Shown here: piece after piece, positions 1 through 5,351 of the stretch
Numbering within the stretch: the stretch's first letter is position 1
How the letters are laid out: every line of letters starts with the position of its first letter
Assembly (NCBI GenBank): GCA_022710205.1
Contig: JAKLHJ010000013.1
Span: 1 to 14,702 of the forward strand
From: Patescibacteria group bacterium
GTDB taxonomy: Bacteria; Patescibacteriota; Minisyncoccia; Phycocordibacterales; UBA12445
Length of the DNA: 14,702 nucleotides
Direction: 5' to 3'
Program-made: the position numbers and the translations under genes
The notes under the pieces: model-generated
The model's input: only the letters and a program-made list of their open reading frames with translations
Told to the model about the DNA's origin: nothing
Databases searched by the model: none

Positions 1-23
1 AGCTTGTCGAGGAATGACAATCC
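1..23 (+). repeat. partial copy of an intergenic repeat (same family as 13413-13507)
   Basis: From position 3 this segment reads CTTGTCGAGG, three variable bases, then G.CAATCC. This matches the middle of the element at 13413-13507 (CTTGTCGAGG...GGCAATCC) with about four mismatches over 21 bases. It is cut by the window edge, so its full extent is unknown. It lies just past the 3' end of priA. Confidence 0.45.
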
Positions 24-39
24 GGGTCGATTTAATTTT

Positions 40-1986
40 TTAGAGCAGGCTTTCGGCATCCACCTTAACGGCGAATCGGGGAGGCAGTATTTTGAGTATT
101 TCGGGTAGGGACATCTTTTCCGGGTCGTCACTACCGGTCGGTTTTTCCGGCCAATTTAACGGGTTCACTTTTATAAGCAGGTTCATACGCGCTTTGCCGC
201 CCTGTAGATTTGTCGCCGATCTGAATTTGTCCGGGTTCCATTTTTTTAGGAAGACCGCCAGCTCGTCAAATTCTTTTGCGACCACATCTTCCTTGCCTTC
301 GCCCGTAATTTTAATGAAAAGTTTGAATGGTGGATAACTGAAATTTTTTCGCAGCAATATTTCTTCTTTGTAGAATTGTAGGGCATCGCCTCTGACTATT
401 TTTTCAAATACAGGATGATCCGCGCATCTTGTTTGTATAACAAAATTATTTTCCGCCATAAGCTTGGCGTTTACCAGATAGTTGAATATTCTTTCGTTTA
501 TTTTGAAGTCCGGGATGAAAAAGAGGCTGTCTGTCGATATGATCGCAATATTTTCCACCGGTTTTGTAAGATAAAAGAGAGCCATTTCCGTGCCGACAAT
601 TACAGACCCTTTGTTCTCTTCAAAGTTAGACATCATTTCTTTACCCTGCTTGTGAGTTTTTACCGATTCGCCGTCCATTCTAATCACGTTTGCATTCGGG
701 AAAAGGCTTCTGACTTCATCTTCTACGCGTTCTGTGCCAAATCCCACCGGGCGCAGATTCCAGCTTCGGCACTTATTGCAAAGCACGCTCGCGCTCTGGC
801 CGGTCCCGCATTTATGGCAATAAAAGACGTTTGAATTTTCTTTTCTATGTAGCGTGGTCGTGCTTCCGCAATTTTTGCATGAAACTATCGTTTTGCAGTC
901 ACCGCATATTGTCGCGCCGGAAAGCCCCTTTTTTGTTGTCAGAAGAACTGTATTCTTTTTTGCCTCTATCGCGCCTTCAAGCAGCTCAAGTAGCTCACTT
1001 GAGATGGCCCTAGTATCAAAATTATTTTTGTCTTTTTTAACGTCGAGCAATCTCGGCATTGTCCTGCTTATGAGCCTGTATTTGAAAAGCAGAGACGGGG
1101 AGTATTCGTCCGTTTCTTTTTTGTGAATTGTCTCTAGCCGTAAAACGGTGTCTCCGAAGATGAGCCTTAAAGACAATTTTCGGGCGAGTTTTTCCAGGAA
1201 AATCCTTGAGTCTATGAATGGCCTAAAAATGGTTTTGTGTGCGGGGGAACTTTCTTTTTCTACGATGACCGTCTCAAAGCTATTGTCTAGGAAACAGGCG
1301 AATACAGGGGTTCCTATCACGAGGAGCGGGTGCGCCCTCTCTTTTATGGTCTGGCTGGCGCTTATTAGTTTCTTGGGAGAATCTTCCGGTCGCAGGACAA
1401 GCGCATAGTCTTCTATGCCTCGTTTGAGATTATCGGCAAAAATATTTACCTCGTGCATTGTGGGCAAGCACAAAAAGACGGAAGACTTTCTGGCAAAATT
1501 CTCTCTGATGAGGCTTTTGTAGAATGCTATTCTGTCCTCAAGCGGCGCTTGCACAAGCTCCACGGTATGTTTTCTTTCCGCGGTCGTTTCTTCGGCAGGG
1601 GGCTCCTTTTTCTTTGTTTTTATTTTGTGTAAATTCTTTTCGTAACCCTTAAATAAATTGTTCGGCACGTAGGAGCTTAAGATTTGGCCGAGGTTCGCCC
1701 CAAAATAATCCGCCGCTTCTTCAGCCGCTTCCATAAATTCTTTTGAGAAAAATCTCTCTTCACTAGCCTTCTCTATTTTTTTAAGCTCGAAGTCAGATCT
1801 CTTTAGCTCGGTCTTCACGTCTTTTATGAGTTGGGTAGAAACGAGTATCGCAGGGATCCTCTTTTTTCTTATCGGCACGAACACCAGAGAGCCGGGTTCA
1901 ATATCTCTCATTGTGAAATATGAAAGTGAATCTCTGAAGACAGAGTCGCCTATGGGTATGACTGTCGCCATTTTTATCTCGGCCAT
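40..1986 (-). CDS. priA: PriA-like primosomal protein N' with degenerate helicase motifs
   Basis: PriA normally restarts stalled replication forks as a zinc-binding superfamily 2 helicase. In this 648-residue protein the N-terminal DNA-binding part (about residues 1-110) is recognisable. The zinc region is intact, with eight cysteines in four CxxC-type pairs (C361/C364, C370/C373, C390/C393, C403/C406). The following FGTERVEDE segment and the C-terminal YPPF (551-554) and VDAESLL signatures are also typical. The ATPase/helicase motifs are not: there is no GxGKT Walker A, the DEEH box reads EKES (243-246), the SATPS motif reads FGDTV, the TQM-KGHDF motif reads TEMALFYLTKP, and the QVAGRAGR arginine motif is absent. 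Length is near that of ordinary PriA (about 700-730), so this is loss of motifs rather than truncation. I infer a structural primosome or fork-binding role without ATP-driven unwinding. The start could be residue 1 or Met6; neither has a well-spaced Shine-Dalgarno. Confidence 0.85.
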   Translation of the reverse strand: MAEIKMATVIPIGDSVFRDSLSYFTMRDIEPGSLVFVPIRKKRIPAILVSTQLIKDVKTELKRSDFELKKIEKASEERFFSKEFMEAAEEAADYFGANLGQILSSYVPNNLFKGYEKNLHKIKTKKKEPPAEETTAERKHTVELVQAPLEDRIAFYKSLIRENFARKSSVFLCLPTMHEVNIFADNLKRGIEDYALVLRPEDSPKKLISASQTIKERAHPLLVIGTPVFACFLDNSFETVIVEKESSPAHKTIFRPFIDSRIFLEKLARKLSLRLIFGDTVLRLETIHKKETDEYSPSLLFKYRLISRTMPRLLDVKKDKNNFDTRAISSELLELLEGAIEAKKNTVLLTTKKGLSGATICGDCKTIVSCKNCGSTTTLHRKENSNVFYCHKCGTGQSASVLCNKCRSWNLRPVGFGTERVEDEVRSLFPNANVIRMDGESVKTHKQGKEMMSNFEENKGSVIVGTEMALFYLTKPVENIAIISTDSLFFIPDFKINERIFNYLVNAKLMAENNFVIQTRCADHPVFEKIVRGDALQFYKEEILLRKNFSYPPFKLFIKITGEGKEDVVAKEFDELAVFLKKWNPDKFRSATNLQGGKARMNLLIKVNPLNWPEKPTGSDDPEKMSLPEILKILPPRFAVKVDAESLL

Positions 1987-2014
1987 GCCCCTATTTTGTC
2001 AAAAAGGAGGGCCG

Positions 2015-2043
2015 GGGACACTATTGACCCAATCGAATATAAT
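2015..2043 (+). promoter_or_regulatory. mnmA promoter with very short leader
   Basis: A perfect TATAAT at 2038-2043 lies 17 bases after a weak -35 (GGGACA, 2015-2020). Transcription would start near 2050, leaving about 8 bases before the ATG at 2059 and no Shine-Dalgarno. This suggests near-leaderless translation. Confidence 0.5.
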
Positions 2044-2058
2044 TGTTAGTTTCTTCTG

Positions 2059-3198
2059 ATGACAGGGAGACACATCGCACAAAAAGCGAAGAAAATAGAG
2101 GCCCCAAAAAGGGTCTTTGTCGGCATGTCCGGAGGAGTAGATAGTTCTGTGTCGGCGGCACTCCTAAAAGAGGCCGGTTATGAGGTAATAGGAGTATTCA
2201 TAAAAGTCTGGTCTCCCGACTGGTTGCCCTGCGACTGGAGAGAAGAGAGGCGTGATGCTATGAGGTGCGCCGCAATACTTGAGATACCGCTTCTTACACT
2301 TAATTTAGAAAAAGAATACAAAGAGGAGGTTGTGGACTATATGATACGCGAATACAAGGCCGGCCGAGTCCCAAACCCTGATGTTATGTGTAATCGCTCG
2401 GTAAAGTTCGGGGGATTTTTCAATGAGGCGATGAAGATGGGGGCGGACTACGTCGCTACGGGACACTACGCGCAAACAAGAATTAAGAATTACGAATTAA
2501 GAATTACGAATGAAAAAATAAAAAAATACGAGCTTTTGGCCGGGGAAGATAGAAATAAAGATCAGTCGTATTTTCTTTGGACGCTCAAACAAGAACAACT
2601 TTCAAAAACTTTGTTTCCTGTGGGGGGTCTCAAAAAAGAAGAGGTGAGGAAGCTTGCGGAGAAATTTGGTCTGCCTACAGCAACAAAGAAAGATAGTCAG
2701 GGGCTTTGCTTCTTGGGCAAAATTGACGTAAAAGATTTTTTAAAAAGATACATTAACGCGAAAGAGGGGAAGGTCCTAAATGAAAAAGGTAAGGTCGTGG
2801 GTCATCATGACGGAGCCGTATTGTATACGATCGGAGAGCGCCACGGTTTCGCAATAGACAACAAAAAACCGGATGATGCGCCTTACTATATTGTAGGCAA
2901 GGATATAAAGAAAAATACGATAACCGTTTCTCACAACAAGGCTTCCGGCAATTCGGCAGAGAGGGAGATTGAAATAAGCGATTTGAGTTTTACTCTCGGC
3001 GAGGCTCCCGTAAAAAATAAAAAATATTCGGCTCGAATAAGATATCGCGAGGATCTGAAAAAGTGCGAAATTAAAAAAATATCGCCGAAGAAGGCGACGA
3101 TAGTTTTTGATGAACCCGAGGAGTCTGTGTCCGCCGGGCAATCTCTCGTGCTTTATGACGGCGATATTTGTCTTGGTGGTGGTGTGATAATCGGCTAA
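2059..3198 (+). CDS. mnmA: tRNA-specific 2-thiouridylase MnmA
   Basis: MnmA thiolates U34 of Lys, Glu and Gln tRNAs in the cytoplasm, using ATP and a relayed persulfide sulfur. The 379-residue protein has the PP-loop SGGVDSS (24-30), the first catalytic cysteine in PNPDVMCNRSVKF (C111), TGHYA, KDQSYFLW (168-174) and the second catalytic cysteine in SQGLCFLG (C217). A C-terminal beta-barrel region follows, so all active-site elements are present. The start is the first in-frame ATG, 15 bases after a TATAAT. The gene is divergent from priA with a 72-bp gap. Oddity: residues 141-152 (RIKNYELRITNE) are encoded by a short tandem DNA repeat, reported separately. They sit between the TGHYA and KDQSYFL motifs, where the family has a variable loop. 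Confidence 0.96.
   Translation: MTGRHIAQKAKKIEAPKRVFVGMSGGVDSSVSAALLKEAGYEVIGVFIKVWSPDWLPCDWREERRDAMRCAAILEIPLLTLNLEKEYKEEVVDYMIREYKAGRVPNPDVMCNRSVKFGGFFNEAMKMGADYVATGHYAQTRIKNYELRITNEKIKKYELLAGEDRNKDQSYFLWTLKQEQLSKTLFPVGGLKKEEVRKLAEKFGLPTATKKDSQGLCFLGKIDVKDFLKRYINAKEGKVLNEKGKVVGHHDGAVLYTIGERHGFAIDNKKPDDAPYYIVGKDIKKNTITVSHNKASGNSAEREIEISDLSFTLGEAPVKNKKYSARIRYREDLKKCEIKKISPKKATIVFDEPEESVSAGQSLVLYDGDICLGGGVIIG
2481..2515 (+). repeat. AATTAAGAATTACG tandem repeat inside mnmA
   Basis: Two tandem units of GAATTAAGAATTAC encode the NYELRITNE stretch of MnmA in frame. The reverse complement of the core (AATTCTTAATTCGTAATT) recurs with one change upstream of mltG (about 12329-12347), so this is a dispersed short repeat that has entered a coding region. 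Confidence 0.6.
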
Positions 3199-3223
3199 AG
3201 AAATTTTGTAAATAATAATGGTA

Positions 3224-3257
3224 GCAACTGCTTGTCGCCCTTTTTGTTGCGTTTTTT
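3224..3257 (+). terminator. weak putative terminator after mnmA
   Basis: GCAAC (3224-3228) can pair with GTTGC (3246-3250), followed by G and six T. The loop is long (17 bases) and the stem only 5 bp. A tight GCCCC-TT-GGGGC hairpin follows at once. Confidence 0.35.
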
Positions 3258-3275
3258 CGCCCCTTGGGGCCACGA

Positions 3276-3303
3276 ATGACATTAATTATAAGAGTGGTAT
3301 AAT
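3276..3303 (+). promoter_or_regulatory. putative promoter ahead of the small ORF and tRNA cluster
   Basis: ATGACA (3276-3281), a 16-base spacer, then TATAAT (3298-3303). It points into the 54-codon ORF at 3342 and the RNA genes beyond, so it could serve all of them. Confidence 0.5.
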
Positions 3304-3341
3304 TAGGGTGTGTCGATTTTTATTAATTAATCGTTAATAAA

Positions 3342-3506
3342 ATGCACAACCTAGAACTCGCAGGGGCAATGGAGTTTGCGGAAGCGGAGGCAAACGCGGT
3401 CGTCAACGCAGAGTTGGGAGGTTCAGACGACATAGAGGCGAAAAAATGGAGACATTTGGACGCCTACACAAACGCCCTTCAGGGATATTTGGGCAGTATT
3501 GAATAA
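3342..3506 (+). CDS. small acidic hypothetical protein, 54 aa
   Basis: An ATG-to-TAA frame of 54 codons, not recognised as any family. The peptide is acidic and alanine/glutamate-rich in its first half (AEAEANAVVNAEL), then KKWRHLDAYTNALQGYLG, and would probably be mostly helical. It follows a good TATAAT by about 38 bases but has no Shine-Dalgarno. There are no transmembrane or metal-binding signatures. It could instead be the 5' part of a transcript leading into the tRNA cluster, with the open frame arising by chance; the length alone does not rule this out. Confidence 0.4.
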   Translation: MHNLELAGAMEFAEAEANAVVNAELGGSDDIEAKKWRHLDAYTNALQGYLGSIE

Positions 3507-3579
3507 AAGTCCCTGACGGTTATATTTATCTTTGAAGCCAAGTTTAGGCTTGGTGCGGGTTCTATTAGACAATATTAAA

Positions 3580-3632
3580 GAGTAATTAGCAGAGCTGGCT
3601 AGAGCGTTCGCTTCATTCACCCGCCATAATTT
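3580..3632 (+). pseudogene. tRNA-like remnant (D-arm and 3' arm with the middle missing)
   Basis: Bases 3587-3605 resemble a tRNA D-arm (TAGC...AGCTGGCTAGAGC), followed by GTTCGCTTCAT like the start of an anticodon arm. The sequence then jumps to CACCCGCCAT, which resembles a T-arm 3' side. The flanking 7-mers GAGTAAT and ATAATTT could pair at 6 of 7 positions with two G-U pairs. The D-stem is mismatched (GCAG against GAGC) and no full anticodon or T-arm can be folded. I read it as a tRNA gene with an internal deletion. Confidence 0.35.
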
Positions 3633-3634
3633 TT

Positions 3635-3709
3635 GCACGTGTAGCTCAGTGGTAGAGCGCTCCGTTCACATCGGAGAGGCCGTAGGTCCGATCCCTACCA
3701 TGTGTACCA
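3635..3709 (+). tRNA. tRNA-Val (anticodon CAC)
   Basis: A complete 75-nt cloverleaf. Acceptor GCACGTG pairs with CATGTGT (two G-U pairs). D-arm is GCTC/GAGC. The anticodon stem CTCCG/CGGAG has loop TTCACAT, giving anticodon CAC for GUG codons. The T-stem GTAGG/CCTAC has loop TCCGATC. Discriminator A is followed by an encoded CCA. The neighbouring tRNA-Ala lacks an encoded CCA. Confidence 0.93.
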
Positions 3710-3726
3710 GGAAAAAATTAAGGAGG

Positions 3727-3792
3727 GCAGGCGCGGTGGTATATGCGATAGCAAAATTATTTGTGGCCAAGTCCTGTATTACTCATAGTTGA
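3727..3792 (+). pseudogene. Nudix-like coding fragment
   Basis: Read in this frame the DNA encodes AGAVVYAIAKLFVAKS, then a stop at 3790. It resembles the opening strands of the Nudix domain in the fusion protein at 7992 (GGAVVYAIDEGKIFLA). At DNA level 3729-3751 matches 8492-8514 at 22 of 23 bases, in the same frame. No Nudix box follows, so this is only an N-terminal scrap of a domain between two tRNA genes. An AGGAGGG at 3721 lies 8 bases before a GTG (3736), so a short peptide could still be made. Confidence 0.45.
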
Positions 3793-3834
3793 TTTTCAAA
3801 ACAAGATTCGTTAGTATAGAAAAACAATAAATTT

Positions 3835-3907
3835 GGGCCGTTAGCTCACTTGGTAGAGCGCATCCATGGCATGGATGAGGTAGCAGGTTCGATCCCTGTA
3901 CGGTCCA
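3835..3907 (+). tRNA. tRNA-Ala (anticodon GGC)
   Basis: A 73-nt cloverleaf without encoded CCA. Acceptor GGGCCGT pairs with ACGGTCC and includes the G3-U70 pair that marks alanine tRNAs. D-arm is GCTC/GAGC. The anticodon stem CATCC/GGATG has loop ATGGCAT, giving anticodon GGC for GCC codons. The T-stem GCAGG/CCTGT has loop TTCGATC. Discriminator A is followed by CTG, so CCA must be added after transcription. The last 19 bases of this gene recur, with one more flanking base, at 4071-4090. Confidence 0.95.
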
Positions 3908-3908
3908 C
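3889..3908 (+). repeat. tRNA-Ala 3'-end direct repeat, copy 1
   Basis: Twenty bases from the T-loop through the acceptor to one base past the discriminator, identical to 4071-4090. The copies are 182 bases apart. Duplication of a tRNA 3' end is the usual footprint of site-specific integration or of tRNA recombination. Confidence 0.8.
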
Positions 3909-3960
3909 TGGTAAAAACATTAACGCCGAAAGGCGTTTTTTGTTTTTTTCAGTGGACCGT
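3900..3960. repeat. 11-bp inverted repeat around the tRNA-Ala terminator
   Basis: ACGGTCCACTG (3900-3910) and its exact reverse complement CAGTGGACCGT (3950-3960). The left arm is the acceptor 3' strand of tRNA-Ala plus four bases, so the right arm is an antisense copy of that tRNA end. Confidence 0.8.
3922..3949 (+). terminator. intrinsic terminator after tRNA-Ala
   Basis: AACGCC-GAAA-GGCGTT (3922-3937), a 6-bp stem with a stable tetraloop, followed by a T-rich run to 3949. It is nested inside a larger inverted repeat (3900-3910 with 3950-3960). Confidence 0.8.
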
Positions 3961-4091
3961 AAGCAAAGCATCTTAAATGCTTTGCGTCAGGGGTCGAAGC
4001 CCCGATGAGCATTTTTTAGAGTGCCTCGCACGAATAAAAAATCCATCGGTGGGTACTGACCCTGTAAGGGTCGATCCCTGTACGGTCCACA
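3954..4091 (+). ncRNA. candidate structured RNA closed by a tRNA-like acceptor stem
   Basis: GGACCGT (3954-3960) can pair over 7 bp with ACGGTCC (4082-4088), which is preceded by a T-arm-like AGGG-TCGAT-CCCT and followed by an unpaired A. The interior holds strong hairpins: GCAAAGCAT/ATGCTTTGC (3963-3985), GGGG/CCCC (3990-4003), a long composite stem (ATTTTTTA 4011-4018 with TAAAAAAT 4035-4042, GTGC/GCAC inside it, CCGATG 4002-4007 with CATCGG 4044-4049), and GACCCT/AGGGTC (4058-4072). An intrinsic terminator follows. It is not an ordinary tRNA: no D-arm or standard anticodon loop can be placed. It may be a functional tRNA-derived RNA or a decayed duplication of tRNA-Ala. No expression evidence is available here. 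Confidence 0.35.
4071..4090 (+). repeat. tRNA-Ala 3'-end direct repeat, copy 2
   Basis: Exact 20-base copy of 3889-3908. No complete tRNA body precedes it. It supplies the 3' strand of the tRNA-like acceptor stem of the structured segment. Confidence 0.8.
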
Positions 4092-4095
4092 AAAT

Positions 4096-4134
4096 AAACA
4101 TCCCGGGTGCGCAAGCACTCAGGTGTTTTGTTTA
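4096..4134 (+). terminator. intrinsic terminator after the structured RNA segment
   Basis: CCCGGGTGC (4102-4110) pairs with GCACTCAGG (4115-4123) around a GCAA loop, with one mismatch. The stem is extended by AAACA/TGTTT, and a T-rich tail follows. It is placed to end transcripts from the tRNA region, just ahead of the GNAT promoter. Confidence 0.7.
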
Positions 4135-4156
4135 TCTCTCGTTTTTTGTTTATAAT
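4128..4156 (+). promoter_or_regulatory. promoter of the GNAT gene
   Basis: TTGTTT (4128-4133), a 17-base spacer, then TATAAT (4151-4156). The expected start near 4163 leaves a leader of about 17 bases without a Shine-Dalgarno before the ATG at 4180. Confidence 0.6.
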
Positions 4157-4179
4157 TTCAACACAACCTAAAAAAATAA

Positions 4180-4590
4180 ATGCAGCTAGAACTAAAAGAT
4201 TTTGATAAGGATTTTTTTGAAACGCTTCAAGACAAGGAAGAGATTTTTATGTCCGACAAGGGTGTCTATTACACAATTATTTACGATGGTCATAAGGCCG
4301 GGGTCGTAGGATATATTCCGGTGGGGACATCGGGTGACACTGGTTTTACGCAGACTGTCTTGGCACCGGAGTTTCGGGGTAAGGGTTTGTCCGGCGCCGC
4401 TAAGGAGCTTATGGTCAAAAAACACGGCCTAAAAACATTGCTTGCTACCATAAGGAAGGGCAATATCGTGTCAATTAAGGCTAATGAGAAGATCGGATTT
4501 AAAATGTTGAGCGAAGAAAAAATGGCTGAGCTTCGAGCGAAAGGCTTTCTGAAAGAAGGGGATATAAGGATGGAGAAGCGCTATAAATAA
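4180..4590 (+). CDS. GNAT-family N-acetyltransferase
   Basis: A 136-residue single-domain acetyltransferase. The acetyl-CoA pyrophosphate-binding motif A is clear at about residues 58-79 (QTVLAPEFRGKGLSGAAKEL, with R66-G67-K68-G69 as the Q/RxxGxG/A signature). Motif B is the N95-to-F107 segment NIVSIKANEKIGF, ending in the IGF hallmark. The acceptor is unknown: GNATs of this size acetylate small amines, antibiotics, or protein N-termini and lysines, and nothing in the neighbourhood narrows it down. The protein has no membrane segment and should be cytoplasmic. It has its own promoter and shares a bidirectional terminator with the convergent gene downstream. Confidence 0.88.
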   Translation: MQLELKDFDKDFFETLQDKEEIFMSDKGVYYTIIYDGHKAGVVGYIPVGTSGDTGFTQTVLAPEFRGKGLSGAAKELMVKKHGLKTLLATIRKGNIVSIKANEKIGFKMLSEEKMAELRAKGFLKEGDIRMEKRYK

Positions 4591-4596
4591 AAAAAT

Positions 4597-4622
4597 AACC
4601 CAGGCGATGTGCCTGGGTTTTG
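4597..4622. terminator. bidirectional intrinsic terminator
   Basis: AACCCAGGC-GATGT-GCCTGGGTT, a perfect 9-bp stem (4597-4605 with 4611-4619). T's follow on the plus strand, and an A-run precedes it that becomes a U-run on the minus strand. It serves both the GNAT gene and the convergent gene at 4625-5164. Confidence 0.88.
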
Positions 4623-4624
4623 CT

Positions 4625-5164
4625 TTATCTTTGGGAGCGGTAGAAGCCTTCTCCCGACATGAGTTTGTCGCGAGCCTCTTCGAACGAGATGCGCGTGAGC
4701 CCGTGCTTGCCGGTCGTGATACAAAACATCATCTCTCCTGTTTCGTTGAAATAATTCATTTCGGGGTTGCCTGCCATTGACCACCCACATTGGTGCAAAA
4801 CGATCTCGCCATTGTGACGTTCGTAGAAATTCCAATAACCCGCGTGCTCGGGCTTGTATTTGGAATTATGCTCATCAATACTCTTCAGTGTCCGATAAAG
4901 GACGAGCTTGGGAGTAAGAAGTGCACGAAGCTCTCGTTGCCGACGCACATGTTCAATATAAAGCAGACCTTCCTCATTTTCGGCATTGGCGATCTTGTTT
5001 TCCAGTTCCTTTACGAGCTCCAGCTTTTTGTCATACTCGGCATACTTTTCGGCCATTTCCGCGACCTCCCTTTCTTTTCTCTCCTCATTTTTCCTTACAT
5101 AATCACGATATGCTTGGCGTTGTCTCTCTTTAAATTGTTCATACCGCTTGAGGTTCTCGTTCAC
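4625..5164 (-). CDS. hypothetical protein with N-terminal coiled coil
   Basis: A 179-residue protein that I do not recognise. Residues 1 to about 70 are highly charged and heptad-like (ERQRQAYRDYVRKNEERKERE..., EYDKKLELVKELENKIANAENEE), which predicts a long coiled coil. From about residue 85 the protein is a compact mixed segment with aromatic residues (YWNFYERHNGEIVLHQCGW, MNYFNETGEMMFCITTG) that looks like a small beta-rich domain. There is no signal peptide or membrane segment. The start is GTG, fixed by a strong AGGAGG 9 bases upstream. A good TTGACA promoter precedes it (5205-5232), and it ends at the terminator shared with the GNAT gene. It is therefore a well-expressed single-gene unit of unknown function, quite possibly lineage-restricted. 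Confidence 0.75.
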   Translation of the reverse strand: MNENLKRYEQFKERQRQAYRDYVRKNEERKEREVAEMAEKYAEYDKKLELVKELENKIANAENEEGLLYIEHVRRQRELRALLTPKLVLYRTLKSIDEHNSKYKPEHAGYWNFYERHNGEIVLHQCGWSMAGNPEMNYFNETGEMMFCITTGKHGLTRISFEEARDKLMSGEGFYRSQR

Positions 5165-5204
5165 GATATTTGCCCTCCTTTTAAATGTTCAATTGTTCGG
5201 TCTT

Positions 5205-5232
5205 ATCCTATATCATTATTTCCTTGTGTCAA
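5205..5232 (-). promoter_or_regulatory. promoter of the coiled-coil gene
   Basis: On the minus strand, TTGACA (5227-5232), a 16-base spacer and TAGGAT (5205-5210). The leader of about 35 bases contains AAAGGAGGG, 9 bases before the GTG start. Confidence 0.6.
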
Positions 5233-5254
5233 ATAGAAAAAGGAGGGGGTTGAC

Positions 5255-5314
5255 CCCGTAGTGATCCTGTAGTAGAGGTGCGTGGCGCGCCTTCACTACG
5301 GGACTACTACAGGG
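5255..5314. repeat. long nested hairpin between divergent promoters
   Basis: Nested inverted repeats fold into one 60-base hairpin. The outer stem is CCCGTAGT (5255-5262) with ACTACAGGG (5306-5314). The middle stem is CCTGTAGT (5266-5273) with ACTACGGG (5295-5302). The inner stem is AGGTGCG (5276-5282) with CGCGCCT (5286-5292), loop TGG. GGGTTGAC occurs on each flank as a direct repeat. The right end touches the -35 box of rpsP. Confidence 0.8.
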
Positions 5315-5344
5315 TTGACAATAAACAGGTTTTTTTGCTAGTAT
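5315..5344 (+). promoter_or_regulatory. rpsP promoter (leaderless type)
   Basis: A perfect TTGACA (5315-5320), an 18-base spacer, and extended -10 TGcTAGTAT (TAGTAT at 5339-5344). Transcription should begin at about 5351-5352, which is the ATG itself. Confidence 0.7.
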
Positions 5345-5351
5345 ACCCCCT

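Noticed and set aside
2776..3282. 168-codon open frame on the minus strand overlapping the 3' end of mnmA
   Set aside because: It is antisense to a clearly conserved gene, its translation shows no domain, and it runs through the mnmA catalytic barrel region.
3555..3624. A circularly permuted or T-loop-interrupted tRNA
   Set aside because: GCGGG and CCCGC can pair, but their order is not that of a permuted gene, and no complete D, anticodon and acceptor set can be assembled.
3954..4091. A tmRNA (ssrA), because of the acceptor-like stem and T-arm-like hairpin
   Set aside because: At about 138 nt it is too short, no tag-peptide frame ending in Ala-Ala is visible, and there is no Ala-type G3-U70 pair in the GGACCGT/ACGGTCC stem.
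3977..4171. 64-codon open frame covering the structured RNA segment
   Set aside because: It crosses hairpins, the tRNA 3'-end repeat and a terminator; there is no ribosome site, and the peptide resembles nothing known.
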